A program made the position numbers and the translations under genes. Under the pieces are notes generated by a model. The model was given only the letters and a program-made list of their open reading frames with translations. It did no database searches and was not told where the DNA came from. From the NCBI GenBank assembly GCA_944382875.1, contig CALWNQ010000001.1, positions 235,843-299,842 of the forward strand: a stretch of DNA of 64,000 bases, written 5' to 3'. The stretch comes from an uncultured Clostridia bacterium (GTDB lineage Bacteria; Bacillota; Clostridia; Oscillospirales; Ruminococcaceae). Below are positions 15,871 to 24,331 of the stretch, piece by piece (position 1 is the first letter of the stretch; each line of letters opens with the position of its first letter).

Positions 15871-16500
15871 ATGGACGAGAATCTGACCAATCGCGGAAAA
15901 AAGTCGCTTGCCAATAATGTGTACTACAAAATCCGGGAAGCAATTATGACTGGAAAAATGTCTTCCAGCGAGCTGATTCTGGAACAAAGTGTTGCAGATC
16001 AATACGGCATCAGCAAAATCACCGCCCGTGAAGTCCTGCAGCGTCTTTGCCACGATAAGTACTTGAAAAGCTTTCCTCGAAAAGGATACCTCATTCTGGA
16101 TATTACGCCTGCCCAGCTGAATATGATTCAAAAGGTTCGGTATCAGATTGAAGCACTGGCACTTCGCGAAATTATCCGACATGCTTCGGAGGCGGAAATC
16201 GACCTCTTAGAAGAAACCCTCCGAACAGCCAGTTCCAGCTTAAGCGATCCATACAATACCGTTAATTCCCGGTTTCACCTGCAGATTGCAAACCTAACCG
16301 GAAATTCTTATCTATATGACACCCTATACGGCTTTATCGGGTTGGTATGCCGTTATGCCATGACCAACGGAATGTCTGTTGTTACACAAAAAGGGCAGCC
16401 ACACCATGAAGAAATCCTGTCCGCGCTCCGGCAGCGGGATACCGAAACTGCTTTAGAAGAGCTGCGGTTGGATCTGCAGTTGGAACCGGACGAAATTTAA
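15871..16500 (+). CDS. GntR-family transcriptional regulator (FadR-like)
   Basis: A 209-residue DNA-binding regulator. The N-terminal winged helix includes VYYKIREAIMTGKM and the recognition region VADQYGISKITAREVLQRL near residues 40-58; the C-terminal part is an all-helical FCD-type effector domain with VNSRFHLQIANLTGN and PHHEEILSAL, whose histidines usually bind a metal or carboxylate ligand. The start was put at the ATG after AGGTG; GTG 15862 and ATG 15844 are possible, but the last is only about 12 bases from the transcription start. It stands between the molybdenum-hydroxylase operon and the tldE/tldD and peptide-transporter genes and could control either side. The convergent terminator separates it from tldE. 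Confidence 0.88.
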   Translation: MDENLTNRGKKSLANNVYYKIREAIMTGKMSSSELILEQSVADQYGISKITAREVLQRLCHDKYLKSFPRKGYLILDITPAQLNMIQKVRYQIEALALREIIRHASEAEIDLLEETLRTASSSLSDPYNTVNSRFHLQIANLTGNSYLYDTLYGFIGLVCRYAMTNGMSVVTQKGQPHHEEILSALRQRDTETALEELRLDLQLEPDEI

Positions 16501-16511
16501 TCTATATAAAT

Positions 16512-16547
16512 AAAAAAGAGCGCAGTATCAAAACTGCGCTCTTTTTT
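16512..16547. terminator. Bidirectional terminator
   Basis: AAAAAAGAGCGCAGT pairs with ACTGCGCTCTTTTTT around ATCAAA, with T-runs on both strands, between the convergent GntR and tldE genes. Confidence 0.9.
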
Positions 16548-17898
16548 ATTTTCCGCTCACTGTCAGCTCCCTTATTAACAGGGAGGGAGCTCCCACACAA
16601 TATGCATGGGTCATAATAAACGGAGCAATCATTAAATCATTTCCCACTGCTTCCACCATTTGGAACAGGTTTTCCAAAGTGCCATGAATGGCAATCGAAG
16701 AAACATTGCAAGTGGGACGACCGTTTTTGTATAAAATTCCACGGCATGGAATAGAAAAGTGTCCCGAAGTAACATCCAAACAATGAAACGGATCATAGGA
16801 TTCGGTAATCCGCACCCCATCGCTCAACCGCTCAAGCAACGATTCTTTGGAGTTGCTGCCCGGTTCAATCAGACAAATCCGCGGCGTGACCGTGTACAGG
16901 TTGGGAATTCCCGAGGTTAAGGACGGCGCACGTCCTGCCCGGCCATTGGAAGATACGCCAAAATGTGCGGCACTTTCCAGATTGTGGAGCATCCCGGTCA
17001 TTCTGCCATTTTCCATCAGCTTAACCGGCATGCAGGGTGTTCCCTCAAAATCAAAAGCACTGTGGCAGCCGCATGCTGGATGAGTGGGCAAGTCCGATAT
17101 ATTCAAACAGGACGAGCCAACCTGATTTTGCATTTTTGCGCTCAGGCAAGATGTCCCTGCACTGCATTTCGGCCCGGAAAAGGCCTGCCAGGCCGTCAGC
17201 ATCAGATACCAAACTGCGGGTTGCTCCAACAACACCCGGTATTTCCCCGGGACAAAGCTGCCAGGCTTTTGCTGAAGCCGCAGTCGTTCTGATGCCTGCT
17301 GTGCAATTTTTTCCGGATCAATTTCATCCACAGAAACAGCGCTGCACTCAAATTCGACTCCGCAGCCAAATCCGTCCCGCTCCGCCTGTACCGATACCGA
17401 AACAACCATCGCATAATCATCGCTTTGGATGTTAGCTCCGTCCGAAGACACCAGGTGACAGGCAGTGCGTTCCATCCGCACCTCTGCAGAAGCTGAATAA
17501 ATGGCATTGTCGGCTGACCGCAGCGCTTTATCCAAACAAAGCGCTTTTCCCCGCATTTCAGAAACTGTCGCAGGTTTTCCAAAAACGGCGCTCCCTGAAA
17601 ACATCATTTCCCGGCGCTGCATGGGAATCGGACCGCCCGCTGCATAAGCGCCGTTATTTCTGGCATTTTGCAGTAAATCCGCCAGATCTCCGCCAATATT
17701 CTGCGTACAGGCAGTGCCGGAAACACTTCCGGAAACTCTTGCATATATCGTTGTAACCGAAGACGCACCCGTTTTACTGATTTCCCCGTTGGAGGCCTCG
17801 ATCGACACAACCTCCCGCCGTTCCGCTTCGATTTCTGCCCGGCTCACTCCCTCTGGTAGTGCCTGAAATGCCTGTTCAAAGTTGTGAAGCAAAATCAT
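16546..17898 (-). CDS. TldE/PmbA-family metalloprotease subunit
   Basis: This 450-residue protein is the non-catalytic TldE (PmbA) half of the TldD/TldE peptidase. Family features are the N-terminal region ending in IYARVSGSVSG, the middle LLEQPAVWYLMLTAWQAFSG, and the C-terminal DVTSGHFSIPCRGILYKNGR. TldE lacks the HExxxH motif and pairs with TldD in the cytosol to cut unstructured or modified peptides, for example in microcin B17 maturation and CcdA decay. The ATG is seven bases from AAGGAGGAG. It lies 11 bases downstream of tldD in the same operon. It is divergent from the peptide transporter, suggesting that the pair digests imported peptides. Confidence 0.85.
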   Translation of the reverse strand: MILLHNFEQAFQALPEGVSRAEIEAERREVVSIEASNGEISKTGASSVTTIYARVSGSVSGTACTQNIGGDLADLLQNARNNGAYAAGGPIPMQRREMMFSGSAVFGKPATVSEMRGKALCLDKALRSADNAIYSASAEVRMERTACHLVSSDGANIQSDDYAMVVSVSVQAERDGFGCGVEFECSAVSVDEIDPEKIAQQASERLRLQQKPGSFVPGKYRVLLEQPAVWYLMLTAWQAFSGPKCSAGTSCLSAKMQNQVGSSCLNISDLPTHPACGCHSAFDFEGTPCMPVKLMENGRMTGMLHNLESAAHFGVSSNGRAGRAPSLTSGIPNLYTVTPRICLIEPGSNSKESLLERLSDGVRITESYDPFHCLDVTSGHFSIPCRGILYKNGRPTCNVSSIAIHGTLENLFQMVEAVGNDLMIAPFIMTHAYCVGAPSLLIRELTVSGK

Positions 17899-17909
17899 GT
17901 TTCTCCTCC

Positions 17910-19295
17910 TTACTCGGCTGTTCCGCCTACTGCCATCGCTGATACCCGCATCCGCGGCTGAAACGATGTGGTCGGCACCAGACCGGACGACGCGCCGCAG
18001 TATCCGCCTGATTCTGTTTCCAAACGGCTTCCCACACGGTCAACCAATCGGATCACCTCCATACCGCGGCCATTTAACGTCAACCCACTCACCGGGTGGA
18101 CAAGTTTCCCGTTTTCAATCCACCAGCCTTCGGTAACCTCAATCGAGAATTCTCGTCCGCCGCAGCCACCGCCGCAACCAGTTACAAAGAGTCCGCGGTC
18201 AATATCCCGGATCATTTCCTCTTCATCGTCTGTTCCAGGTGCCAGATAGGTGTTGGTCATTCTGGAAACCGGAGCGTAGGTATAATCCTGTTTTCGGCCG
18301 TTTCCGGTAGAAGCAGAGCCCAGCTTTCTCCCGCCCAGGCGGTCACAGAGATAGCCTTTCAAAATACCGTTCTCAATCAGAATATTTTTGCGGGCAGGTG
18401 TGCCCTCATCGTCAACAGCCTCGCTTCCGTAAAGACCGGGGATAGTTCCGTCATCTACCAGTGTCACCTTAGAAGATGCAACCTGTTGCCCTAATTTCCC
18501 GCAGAATTCGCTGGAACCCGCCGCAATGGCTACCGATTCCAGCGGATGCCCACAGCATTCATGCCAAAAGGTCCCGCAGCTTCCCGCATCCAGCACAACC
18601 GGCACTGTGCCGGAACGGATTGGTTCCGCCCGCAGCGAAACCTGCATCCGTTTCAGAAAGTCCGCCGCAAAATAGCTTGTTGCCTCGGAATCGGAAATTG
18701 CTTCAAAACCGGCCGGCCTGGTAAAGTCAGACCATCGGGAAAGGATCTTCCCATTTTCCCCTTCCATTGCGGCATGGATTCGGATACGGCAGGCTACCCG
18801 GCGGTCTTCTGTAAACAGCCCATCCGTGTTGGCGATCCAAACCCGCTGATCGCTGTCAAAGTATCCCGTCTGCATCTGCCGCAAACCAGAAAACTGCGCC
18901 GTTGCGGCTACGGTTTCCCGCAAAAGTCGGATTTTGCGTTCTGTTTCCACACTGCCCGGCAGGAGCTTTACAGGATTGGGCGTTGCAATCTGCTGCATCC
19001 GGAAACGGATTTCACCTGGCTTGCCATTTCCATTCCCAAGCAGTTCCGCCGCCCGGCGTGCCGCTTCCATTAGGGAAGAAAAACACAAATCATTGGTACA
19101 GACGTATACGCTGCGCGTTCCGCAAAGCAGATAGATCCCGGCTCCAGCTGTGCGGACCGCCGTTGCACGGCTCACAATACCATTTGCATCATCCAGATTC
19201 CGTTCTTCTTTAACCTCCCAGAACAGCTCCGCAAAATCACCGCCTGTTGCAACCGCCTGTTCCAAAACACAGCGGGTTTGATCCTGTGTCAACAT
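17910..19295 (-). CDS. tldD: TldD-family zinc metalloprotease subunit
   Basis: The 461-residue catalytic partner of the TldD/TldE protease. The active-site motif HECCGH, a HExxxH zinc site, is at about residue 244 in GTFWHECCGHPLE; further family segments are LVDDGTIPGLYGSEAVDDEGTPARKN and GCGGGCGGREFSIEVTEGWWIENGK near the C terminus (seen in parts). The start was chosen at the second of two ATGs because AAGGAGG directly abuts the first (19301) and gives six bases to the second. A consensus promoter is at 19341-19369, divergent from the oligopeptide transporter promoter. Substrate is probably short, unfolded or modified peptides. Confidence 0.9.
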   Translation of the reverse strand: MLTQDQTRCVLEQAVATGGDFAELFWEVKEERNLDDANGIVSRATAVRTAGAGIYLLCGTRSVYVCTNDLCFSSLMEAARRAAELLGNGNGKPGEIRFRMQQIATPNPVKLLPGSVETERKIRLLRETVAATAQFSGLRQMQTGYFDSDQRVWIANTDGLFTEDRRVACRIRIHAAMEGENGKILSRWSDFTRPAGFEAISDSEATSYFAADFLKRMQVSLRAEPIRSGTVPVVLDAGSCGTFWHECCGHPLESVAIAAGSSEFCGKLGQQVASSKVTLVDDGTIPGLYGSEAVDDEGTPARKNILIENGILKGYLCDRLGGRKLGSASTGNGRKQDYTYAPVSRMTNTYLAPGTDDEEEMIRDIDRGLFVTGCGGGCGGREFSIEVTEGWWIENGKLVHPVSGLTLNGRGMEVIRLVDRVGSRLETESGGYCGASSGLVPTTSFQPRMRVSAMAVGGTAE

Positions 19296-19340
19296 AAACA
19301 TCCTCCTTTTTCTGATATATTCAGTAATGATATTAAAACA

Positions 19341-19369
19341 ACTGTAGCACGGATTTTTCCCATTGTCAA
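19341..19369 (-). promoter_or_regulatory. Promoter of tldD-tldE
   Basis: On the minus strand TTGACA (19369-19364), 17 bases, TACAGT (19346-19341). The start region (19321-19336) contains AGTAATGATA on the plus strand, close to AGTAATAATA at the peptide transporter promoter. Confidence 0.8.
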
Positions 19370-19479
19370 GAAGAGAGTTGCAAATTCAATATTCTGAAGA
19401 AAAGAATCAGCATTCTACTTGAACAAAAAGATTATTTTTTATATAGCAAAATTTTCCGTTAAAAATTCGACAATATCCG

Positions 19480-19508
19480 TTGACAAAAACAGAATATCAC
19501 GGTAGTAT
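19480..19508 (+). promoter_or_regulatory. Promoter of the peptide transporter operon
   Basis: TTGACA (19480-19485), 17 bases, TAGTAT (19503-19508), about 90 bases before the binding-protein gene. Confidence 0.75.
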
Positions 19509-19521
19509 TATTAGTAATAAT
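19507..19521 (+). promoter_or_regulatory. Palindromic operator candidate
   Basis: ATTATTAGTAATAAT is a perfect inverted repeat of seven bases around one central G. It overlaps the -10 element and the probable start site, a usual place for a repressor. The nearby GntR protein is a candidate; no direct evidence. Confidence 0.5.
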
Positions 19522-19598
19522 AACAGATGTGTGCCGGTCAAAGACGAATTCCCCGCCGCACTTCTGACACCATCCTGAGATATAAAGGAGGAACTTTT

Positions 19599-21296
19599 AT
19601 GAAAAGAATCCTTGCCGCTATTTCTGCCAGTATCCTGGCACTGACCGCAATGGCTGGCTGCGGCACCTACACTAGCGATGACAACGCCTCTTCCTCTGCA
19701 TTGACCTCTTCCGGTGCCTCAGCAGAAGACTCCGGTTCCCAATCCGCCTCTGAGCCAATGACCTTTACCTTTATTGGCGGACACCCTGTCACCCTCAATC
19801 CCATTCTTTCCCAGAGCAGTGATGACGGCAACAGCTTCTATCTGCTGGAATCCGGCCTTTTCCGGTATAATGAAAACGGTGTTCAAAACGAAATCTGTGA
19901 AAATTATGACGTTTCAGAAGACGGATTGACTTATACCTTTCACCTGCGTGAAGCCAACTGGTCTGACGGAGAGCCAATCACCGCAGAACAGTTTGCCTAC
20001 ACACTGCAATGCTTTCTAAGTCCCGATATGGGATCCCCCTCCGCTTCTACTTATTATGATATTCTAAACGCAGAGGCATTTAATAACGGCTCTGCACAAT
20101 GGGAAGAGGTCGGTGTTGCCGTACTCGACGATCAGACATTGGAAATAACGCTTGCTGAACCTACAGATGATTTCATCCTGACGCTGGCAACCAGCGGCTT
20201 GATTCCATTGCGACAGGATTTTGTGGAAGAACAGGGCGAAAGCTTCGGTTCTTCTATTGACTCTCTGCAGTATTCCGGCCCTTATACTCTGACCGAGTGG
20301 ACTCTGGACTCATCGATAACCTTTACCAAAAATCCCGAATATTGGAACGCAGAAAACTCTTTTCCGGTAGAAACCATTACGCTTCTGAAAGTGGATGATT
20401 CCAACACCGCCTATTCCATGTTTGAAAACGGGGAAGTAGATGCTCTTGCTAATGTTTCCAACCAATATCTGGATGCACTGGCGGATTACATCACAATCGA
20501 AACCGGAGCAAATGGCCTAATGTATTTGTGGATCAACCAAAACGGAATGAGCGAGGACGCCGGGAAAGTCCTTTCCAACAATAATTTCCGGCTGGCCCTC
20601 AACTATGCGTTGGATCGGGAAGCGACAGTCAATGCCATTACCCAGGTAGACACCCCCTACAGCCGGCTCACCCTTCCTTTTTATGACGGATTGAACGGCG
20701 GCAGTTTTGTGGAGGAATATCCAGTAAACTCTGTTCCGCTAAGCGGCGATATTGACAAGGCAAAAGAATATCTGGCCACTGCGCTGGAAGAGCTTGGCCT
20801 CTCTTCGGTGGAGGAACTGCCGGAACTGCATTTCGTAACCTGGGATACTACCAGTCAAAAGCTCCTTTGTGAAACAATGATTGACCAATGGAAACAAAAT
20901 CTGGGAATCACCTCCATACAACTTGACCAGTACCCCATTGGTACTGCAATCGGAAACTACACTTCCAATGAATATGATCTTTTTGCCATCAGCCTTTCTT
21001 CCTCGCTCACTCCCTGGGACGCTCTGGAAAACTTTGTAAATGGCGGAGATTATAATGCAGGCATCTGGAGCAATGAAGAATATGACGCCTTGGTAGCCCA
21101 GATCCAAACAGAAACCGACAAGGCAAAAAAATACGAGCTGACACAACAGGCAGAACAGATTTTGCTGGATGGAAGCTGCATCATTCCGTTTTACGGATTA
21201 AGCACCGCTTATGCGACACAGTCCTATGTTGAGGGCTTCGGACTTGGCGGCTTGGGCGCCGGCTTCCTGTTCGATCAGCTTACTGTTCAAAAATAA
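19599..21296 (+). CDS. Oligopeptide ABC transporter substrate-binding lipoprotein
   Basis: A 565-residue SBP_bac_5 (OppA/DppA) family protein. The signal peptide ends at lipobox AMAGC, lipidated cysteine at residue 21, then a Ser-rich linker. The mature part carries YDVSEDGLTYTFHLRE and WSDGEPITAEQFAYTL near residues 105-130, the classical signature, and a C-terminal NAGIWSNEEYDALVAQ region. Anchored outside the membrane, it would capture peptides (or opines/glutathione, as in some family members) and pass them to the permeases downstream. The ATG is eight bases from AAGGAGG. A 16-base-pair hairpin separates it from the permease genes and probably raises the amount of this protein over the others. 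Confidence 0.9.
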   Translation: MKRILAAISASILALTAMAGCGTYTSDDNASSSALTSSGASAEDSGSQSASEPMTFTFIGGHPVTLNPILSQSSDDGNSFYLLESGLFRYNENGVQNEICENYDVSEDGLTYTFHLREANWSDGEPITAEQFAYTLQCFLSPDMGSPSASTYYDILNAEAFNNGSAQWEEVGVAVLDDQTLEITLAEPTDDFILTLATSGLIPLRQDFVEEQGESFGSSIDSLQYSGPYTLTEWTLDSSITFTKNPEYWNAENSFPVETITLLKVDDSNTAYSMFENGEVDALANVSNQYLDALADYITIETGANGLMYLWINQNGMSEDAGKVLSNNNFRLALNYALDREATVNAITQVDTPYSRLTLPFYDGLNGGSFVEEYPVNSVPLSGDIDKAKEYLATALEELGLSSVEELPELHFVTWDTTSQKLLCETMIDQWKQNLGITSIQLDQYPIGTAIGNYTSNEYDLFAISLSSSLTPWDALENFVNGGDYNAGIWSNEEYDALVAQIQTETDKAKKYELTQQAEQILLDGSCIIPFYGLSTAYATQSYVEGFGLGGLGAGFLFDQLTVQK

Positions 21297-21313
21297 CCGT
21301 GCGGATGCACAAC

Positions 21314-21349
21314 CGGAAGGAAGTCCGCGTAAACGCGGACTTCCTTCCG
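21314..21349 (+). other. Strong intercistronic hairpin
   Basis: Sixteen base pairs (21314-21329 with 21334-21349) around a TAAA loop, not followed by a T-run. In binding-protein operons such stems protect the upstream mRNA or cause partial termination. Confidence 0.7.
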
Positions 21350-21375
21350 CATTCTTTACGGAAAGGTGTGAAAAC

Positions 21376-22296
21376 ATGGGAAAATACATCCTCCGCAGGT
21401 TGATTATCTCTCTAATTACCATCTGGCTCATTGCCACCTGTAGCTTTTTCCTGCTGCGTCTTCTGCCCGGAAATCCATTTGCTACCGACCAGCTTCTGCC
21501 GACTGAAATGGTGGAACAGCTAATGGACTACTACGGGCTGAATGATCCTTTGTGGAAGCAATATCTAACCTTTATGCAAAATCTTCTCCATGGAAACTTT
21601 GGCACTTCCTTGAAATACGCCGGTCAGTCGGTGAATGGGATTATTGCCGAAAAATTCCCGATTTCCGCACAGCTCGGCCTGCAAGCCTACATTCTTTCTC
21701 TTCCGCTCGGGATTCTGTTCGGGATCCTCGCCGCCCGCCACCGCGGGAAAGCACTGGACTACAGTCTGGTTGGTTTTTCCGTATTGGGCGTTTCGGTACC
21801 GGTATTTATCATTGCGTCTCTTTTGCAATATATCTTCGCCATCAAGCTGGAAATTTTCCCGGTTGCGCAGTGGAAAAGCTTTTGGCACACCATCCTTCCA
21901 ACACTGACATTAAGCCTTGGAAGCATTGCGGGACGTACCCGGACAATGCGAACACTGATGCTGGAGGTCATTTCAGAAGATTATGTAAAAACCGCCAAAG
22001 CGAAGGGCCTTTCCTCCCCCCAGATCGTCTGGCGGCATCAGATCCGCAACGCCATTATCCCAATGATTCCAAATCTTGGCATGGAAATTGTGGGAATTCT
22101 GATGGGTTCCTTTGTTGTGGAACAGATTTTTGCAATTCCCGGTATTGGAGCTTACTTTGTCAAATCGGTCACCAGTCTGGATTATACCATGACACTGGGA
22201 TTGACGGTATTTTTTGGTGTATTCGTCGTGGGGGCCAACTTTATTATCGACCTGATATACGGACTGGTTGACCCGCGCATCCGTGTTGTAAAGTGA
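21376..22296 (+). CDS. Peptide ABC transporter permease, DppB/OppB type
   Basis: A 306-residue permease with six membrane segments. The N-terminal MGKYILRRLIISLITIW and LLPGNPF are typical of DppB. The coupling loop is RTRTMRTLMLEVISEDYVKTAKAKGL (seen in parts), the EAA-type signature that docks with the ATPases, and the protein ends DLIYGLVDPRIRVVK, as is usual. The start ATG is eight bases from AAAGGTG. It forms a heterodimer with the permease encoded 10 bases downstream. The protein looks complete. Confidence 0.92.
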   Translation: MGKYILRRLIISLITIWLIATCSFFLLRLLPGNPFATDQLLPTEMVEQLMDYYGLNDPLWKQYLTFMQNLLHGNFGTSLKYAGQSVNGIIAEKFPISAQLGLQAYILSLPLGILFGILAARHRGKALDYSLVGFSVLGVSVPVFIIASLLQYIFAIKLEIFPVAQWKSFWHTILPTLTLSLGSIAGRTRTMRTLMLEVISEDYVKTAKAKGLSSPQIVWRHQIRNAIIPMIPNLGMEIVGILMGSFVVEQIFAIPGIGAYFVKSVTSLDYTMTLGLTVFFGVFVVGANFIIDLIYGLVDPRIRVVK

Positions 22297-22306
22297 GGTG
22301 GACTTT

Positions 22307-23248
22307 GTGAAAGATACTGCTGCTGTTTCATCTGTTACCCTGACGGCTGAGGATTTTCGCCCAATTCCCCGCGAAAAACGCAAAGCAGACGCCATTGTCC
22401 GTCCGAGCGTAGGCTACTGGGCCGATGTGTTTCGACGCATCCGGCAGGATAAGGTTGCTATCATCAGCCTGGCTATCATTGCCATTATTACTTTGCTCGC
22501 TATTTTTGCTCCAATGTTTTGCCCTTATGATTACGAAACCAATAATCTGCAGGCAATAAACCAGCCCCCCAGTGCGGAACACTGGTTTGGAACAGACCAG
22601 CTGGGAAGAGATTTGTGGGCACGAGTTTGGACCGGCGCGCGTGTTTCGCTGCTGATTGGTTTGGGCGGTGCAATTGCTCCGCAAATTGTGGGCATCTTTT
22701 TTGGGGGAATTTCCGGTTATTTCGGTGGTTGGGTCGATATGCTGATTATGCGGATTATTGATGTCGGTGTCTGCATTCCGGAACTTGTCTACATTACTTT
22801 AATGATGCTGCTGATGGGATCCGGACCTCTTGCCATTATTGTGACAATCGCATTGGTTGGCTGGATGGGTTCTGCTCGATTTATCCGCGGCCGTGTCCTC
22901 CAATTTAAAAACCGGGAATTTGTGCTGGCTGCCAAATCGCAGGGGGCTTCCCCGATGCGTCAAATTTTTCGGTACATCCTTCCCAATATTCTTGGGCAAC
23001 AAGTCGTGAGCATCACTGCTGCAATTCCAGGTGCCATTTTTACCGAAGCTTACCTCAGCTTTATCGGACTGGGCATTAAATCCCCTACGACCTCCTGGGG
23101 CCAGCTTGCCCAAACCGGCTCTTCTCTTTACCGTCTGTATCCATATCAGCTTTGGATTCCCGGTGCGCTCATTAGCATCACCATCCTGGCATTTTACCTG
23201 TTTGGGAACTGCCTGCGCGATGCGTTGGATCCGCACCTGCGCGACTGA
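22307..23248 (+). CDS. Peptide ABC transporter permease, DppC/OppC type
   Basis: A 313-residue permease with the DppC N-terminal domain (hydrophobic segment near residue 45, then AINQPPSAEHWFGTDQLGRD) and the BPD_transp_1 core. The coupling motif FVLAAKSQGASPMRQIFRYIL lies near residue 205 (read in parts) and the C terminus NCLRDALDPHLRD is canonical. The start is GTG, five bases from AGGTGG; an earlier in-frame GTG (22298) overlaps that site. It pairs with the DppB-like subunit in the membrane. Confidence 0.9.
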   Translation: MKDTAAVSSVTLTAEDFRPIPREKRKADAIVRPSVGYWADVFRRIRQDKVAIISLAIIAIITLLAIFAPMFCPYDYETNNLQAINQPPSAEHWFGTDQLGRDLWARVWTGARVSLLIGLGGAIAPQIVGIFFGGISGYFGGWVDMLIMRIIDVGVCIPELVYITLMMLLMGSGPLAIIVTIALVGWMGSARFIRGRVLQFKNREFVLAAKSQGASPMRQIFRYILPNILGQQVVSITAAIPGAIFTEAYLSFIGLGIKSPTTSWGQLAQTGSSLYRLYPYQLWIPGALISITILAFYLFGNCLRDALDPHLRD

Positions 23249-23278
23249 CCGCAAATAAGAGAAAGGCAGGTTATCAAC

Positions 23279-24331
23279 ATGAACGAACATCTGCTGGAAG
23301 TCCGCAATCTCGCGGTTTCCTTTGACACTTATGCCGGTGAGGTTCAGGCTGTGCGCGGCATTGATTTTACCCTTGATGCGGGCGAGACACTTGCCATCGT
23401 GGGGGAGTCCGGATGCGGCAAAAGTGTAACAGTCCAAACTATTATGAAGCTTCTTCCATCACCGCCATCCCGTATCAAATCCGGAAGCATCCTTTATCGC
23501 GGGGAAGAACTTGTCACAAAATCGGATAAAGAAATGGAGAATTACCGCGGGAAAGAGTTTTCCATGGTCTTTCAGGACTCCATGACCAGTTTAAATCCAA
23601 CCATGCGTGTAGGGAACCAACTTTGTGAGGGAATCATTAAGCACCAAAAGGTTAGCCATGCCAAAGCAAAAGAAATTGCAATTCAGATGCTACGGCAGGT
23701 GGGTCTTCCCAATCCAGAAAAATGTTTCCGCCGTTATCCGCATACCCTGTCCGGCGGCATGCGTCAGCGTGTCATGATTGCAATTGCGATCGCATGCAAT
23801 CCGCAAATACTTTTTGCCGACGAGCCTACCACAGCGCTCGATGTTACCATGCAGGCTCAGATTCTTGATCTGATGAACAACCTAAAAAAGGATCTGGGCA
23901 CTGCTATTATCCTCATCACCCATGATCTGGGCGTTGTTGCTCAAATGGCAGACCGGATTTCAGTAATGTACGCCGGGAAAATTGTGGAATCCGGTACTGC
24001 GGATCAGATTTTTTACAATCCCCGCCACCCCTATACCTGGGGGCTTTTGGGATCAATGCCCAGTGTAGCGGACAGCGCACGTCGGGCAAAATCGGAGTTG
24101 TTCAGTATTCCCGGCACGCCGCCCGACCTGTTTGCCCCACCTGCAGGATGTGCATTTGCGGCGCGCTGCCGGTATTGCATGGGAGCCTGTCAAAAGCTGG
24201 ACGCGCCAGAATTTCAAGCGGACGATGGGCATCTGGTGCGCTGCTGGCTGCTGGACGAACGCGCCCCGCATGTCACCCCTCCAATCGGACGGCATGCCGC
24301 TTTGAACTCTGCTGATGAGGAGGGAAAATAA
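23279..24331 (+). CDS. Peptide ABC transporter ATPase, DppD/OppD type
   Basis: A 350-residue ATPase. Walker A is GESGCGKS near residue 40, the Q-loop lies in FSMVFQD, the signature is LSGGMRQRV, Walker B is ILFADEPTTALDV and the H-loop is ILITHDLGV. The C-terminal oligopeptide-transporter extension is present with CxxxC-type cysteines (GCAFAARCRYCMGACQK), where some DppD proteins carry an Fe-S cluster. All catalytic motifs are intact, in contrast to the partner ATPase. Its stop overlaps the next start (TAATG). Confidence 0.92.
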   Translation: MNEHLLEVRNLAVSFDTYAGEVQAVRGIDFTLDAGETLAIVGESGCGKSVTVQTIMKLLPSPPSRIKSGSILYRGEELVTKSDKEMENYRGKEFSMVFQDSMTSLNPTMRVGNQLCEGIIKHQKVSHAKAKEIAIQMLRQVGLPNPEKCFRRYPHTLSGGMRQRVMIAIAIACNPQILFADEPTTALDVTMQAQILDLMNNLKKDLGTAIILITHDLGVVAQMADRISVMYAGKIVESGTADQIFYNPRHPYTWGLLGSMPSVADSARRAKSELFSIPGTPPDLFAPPAGCAFAARCRYCMGACQKLDAPEFQADDGHLVRCWLLDERAPHVTPPIGRHAALNSADEEGK

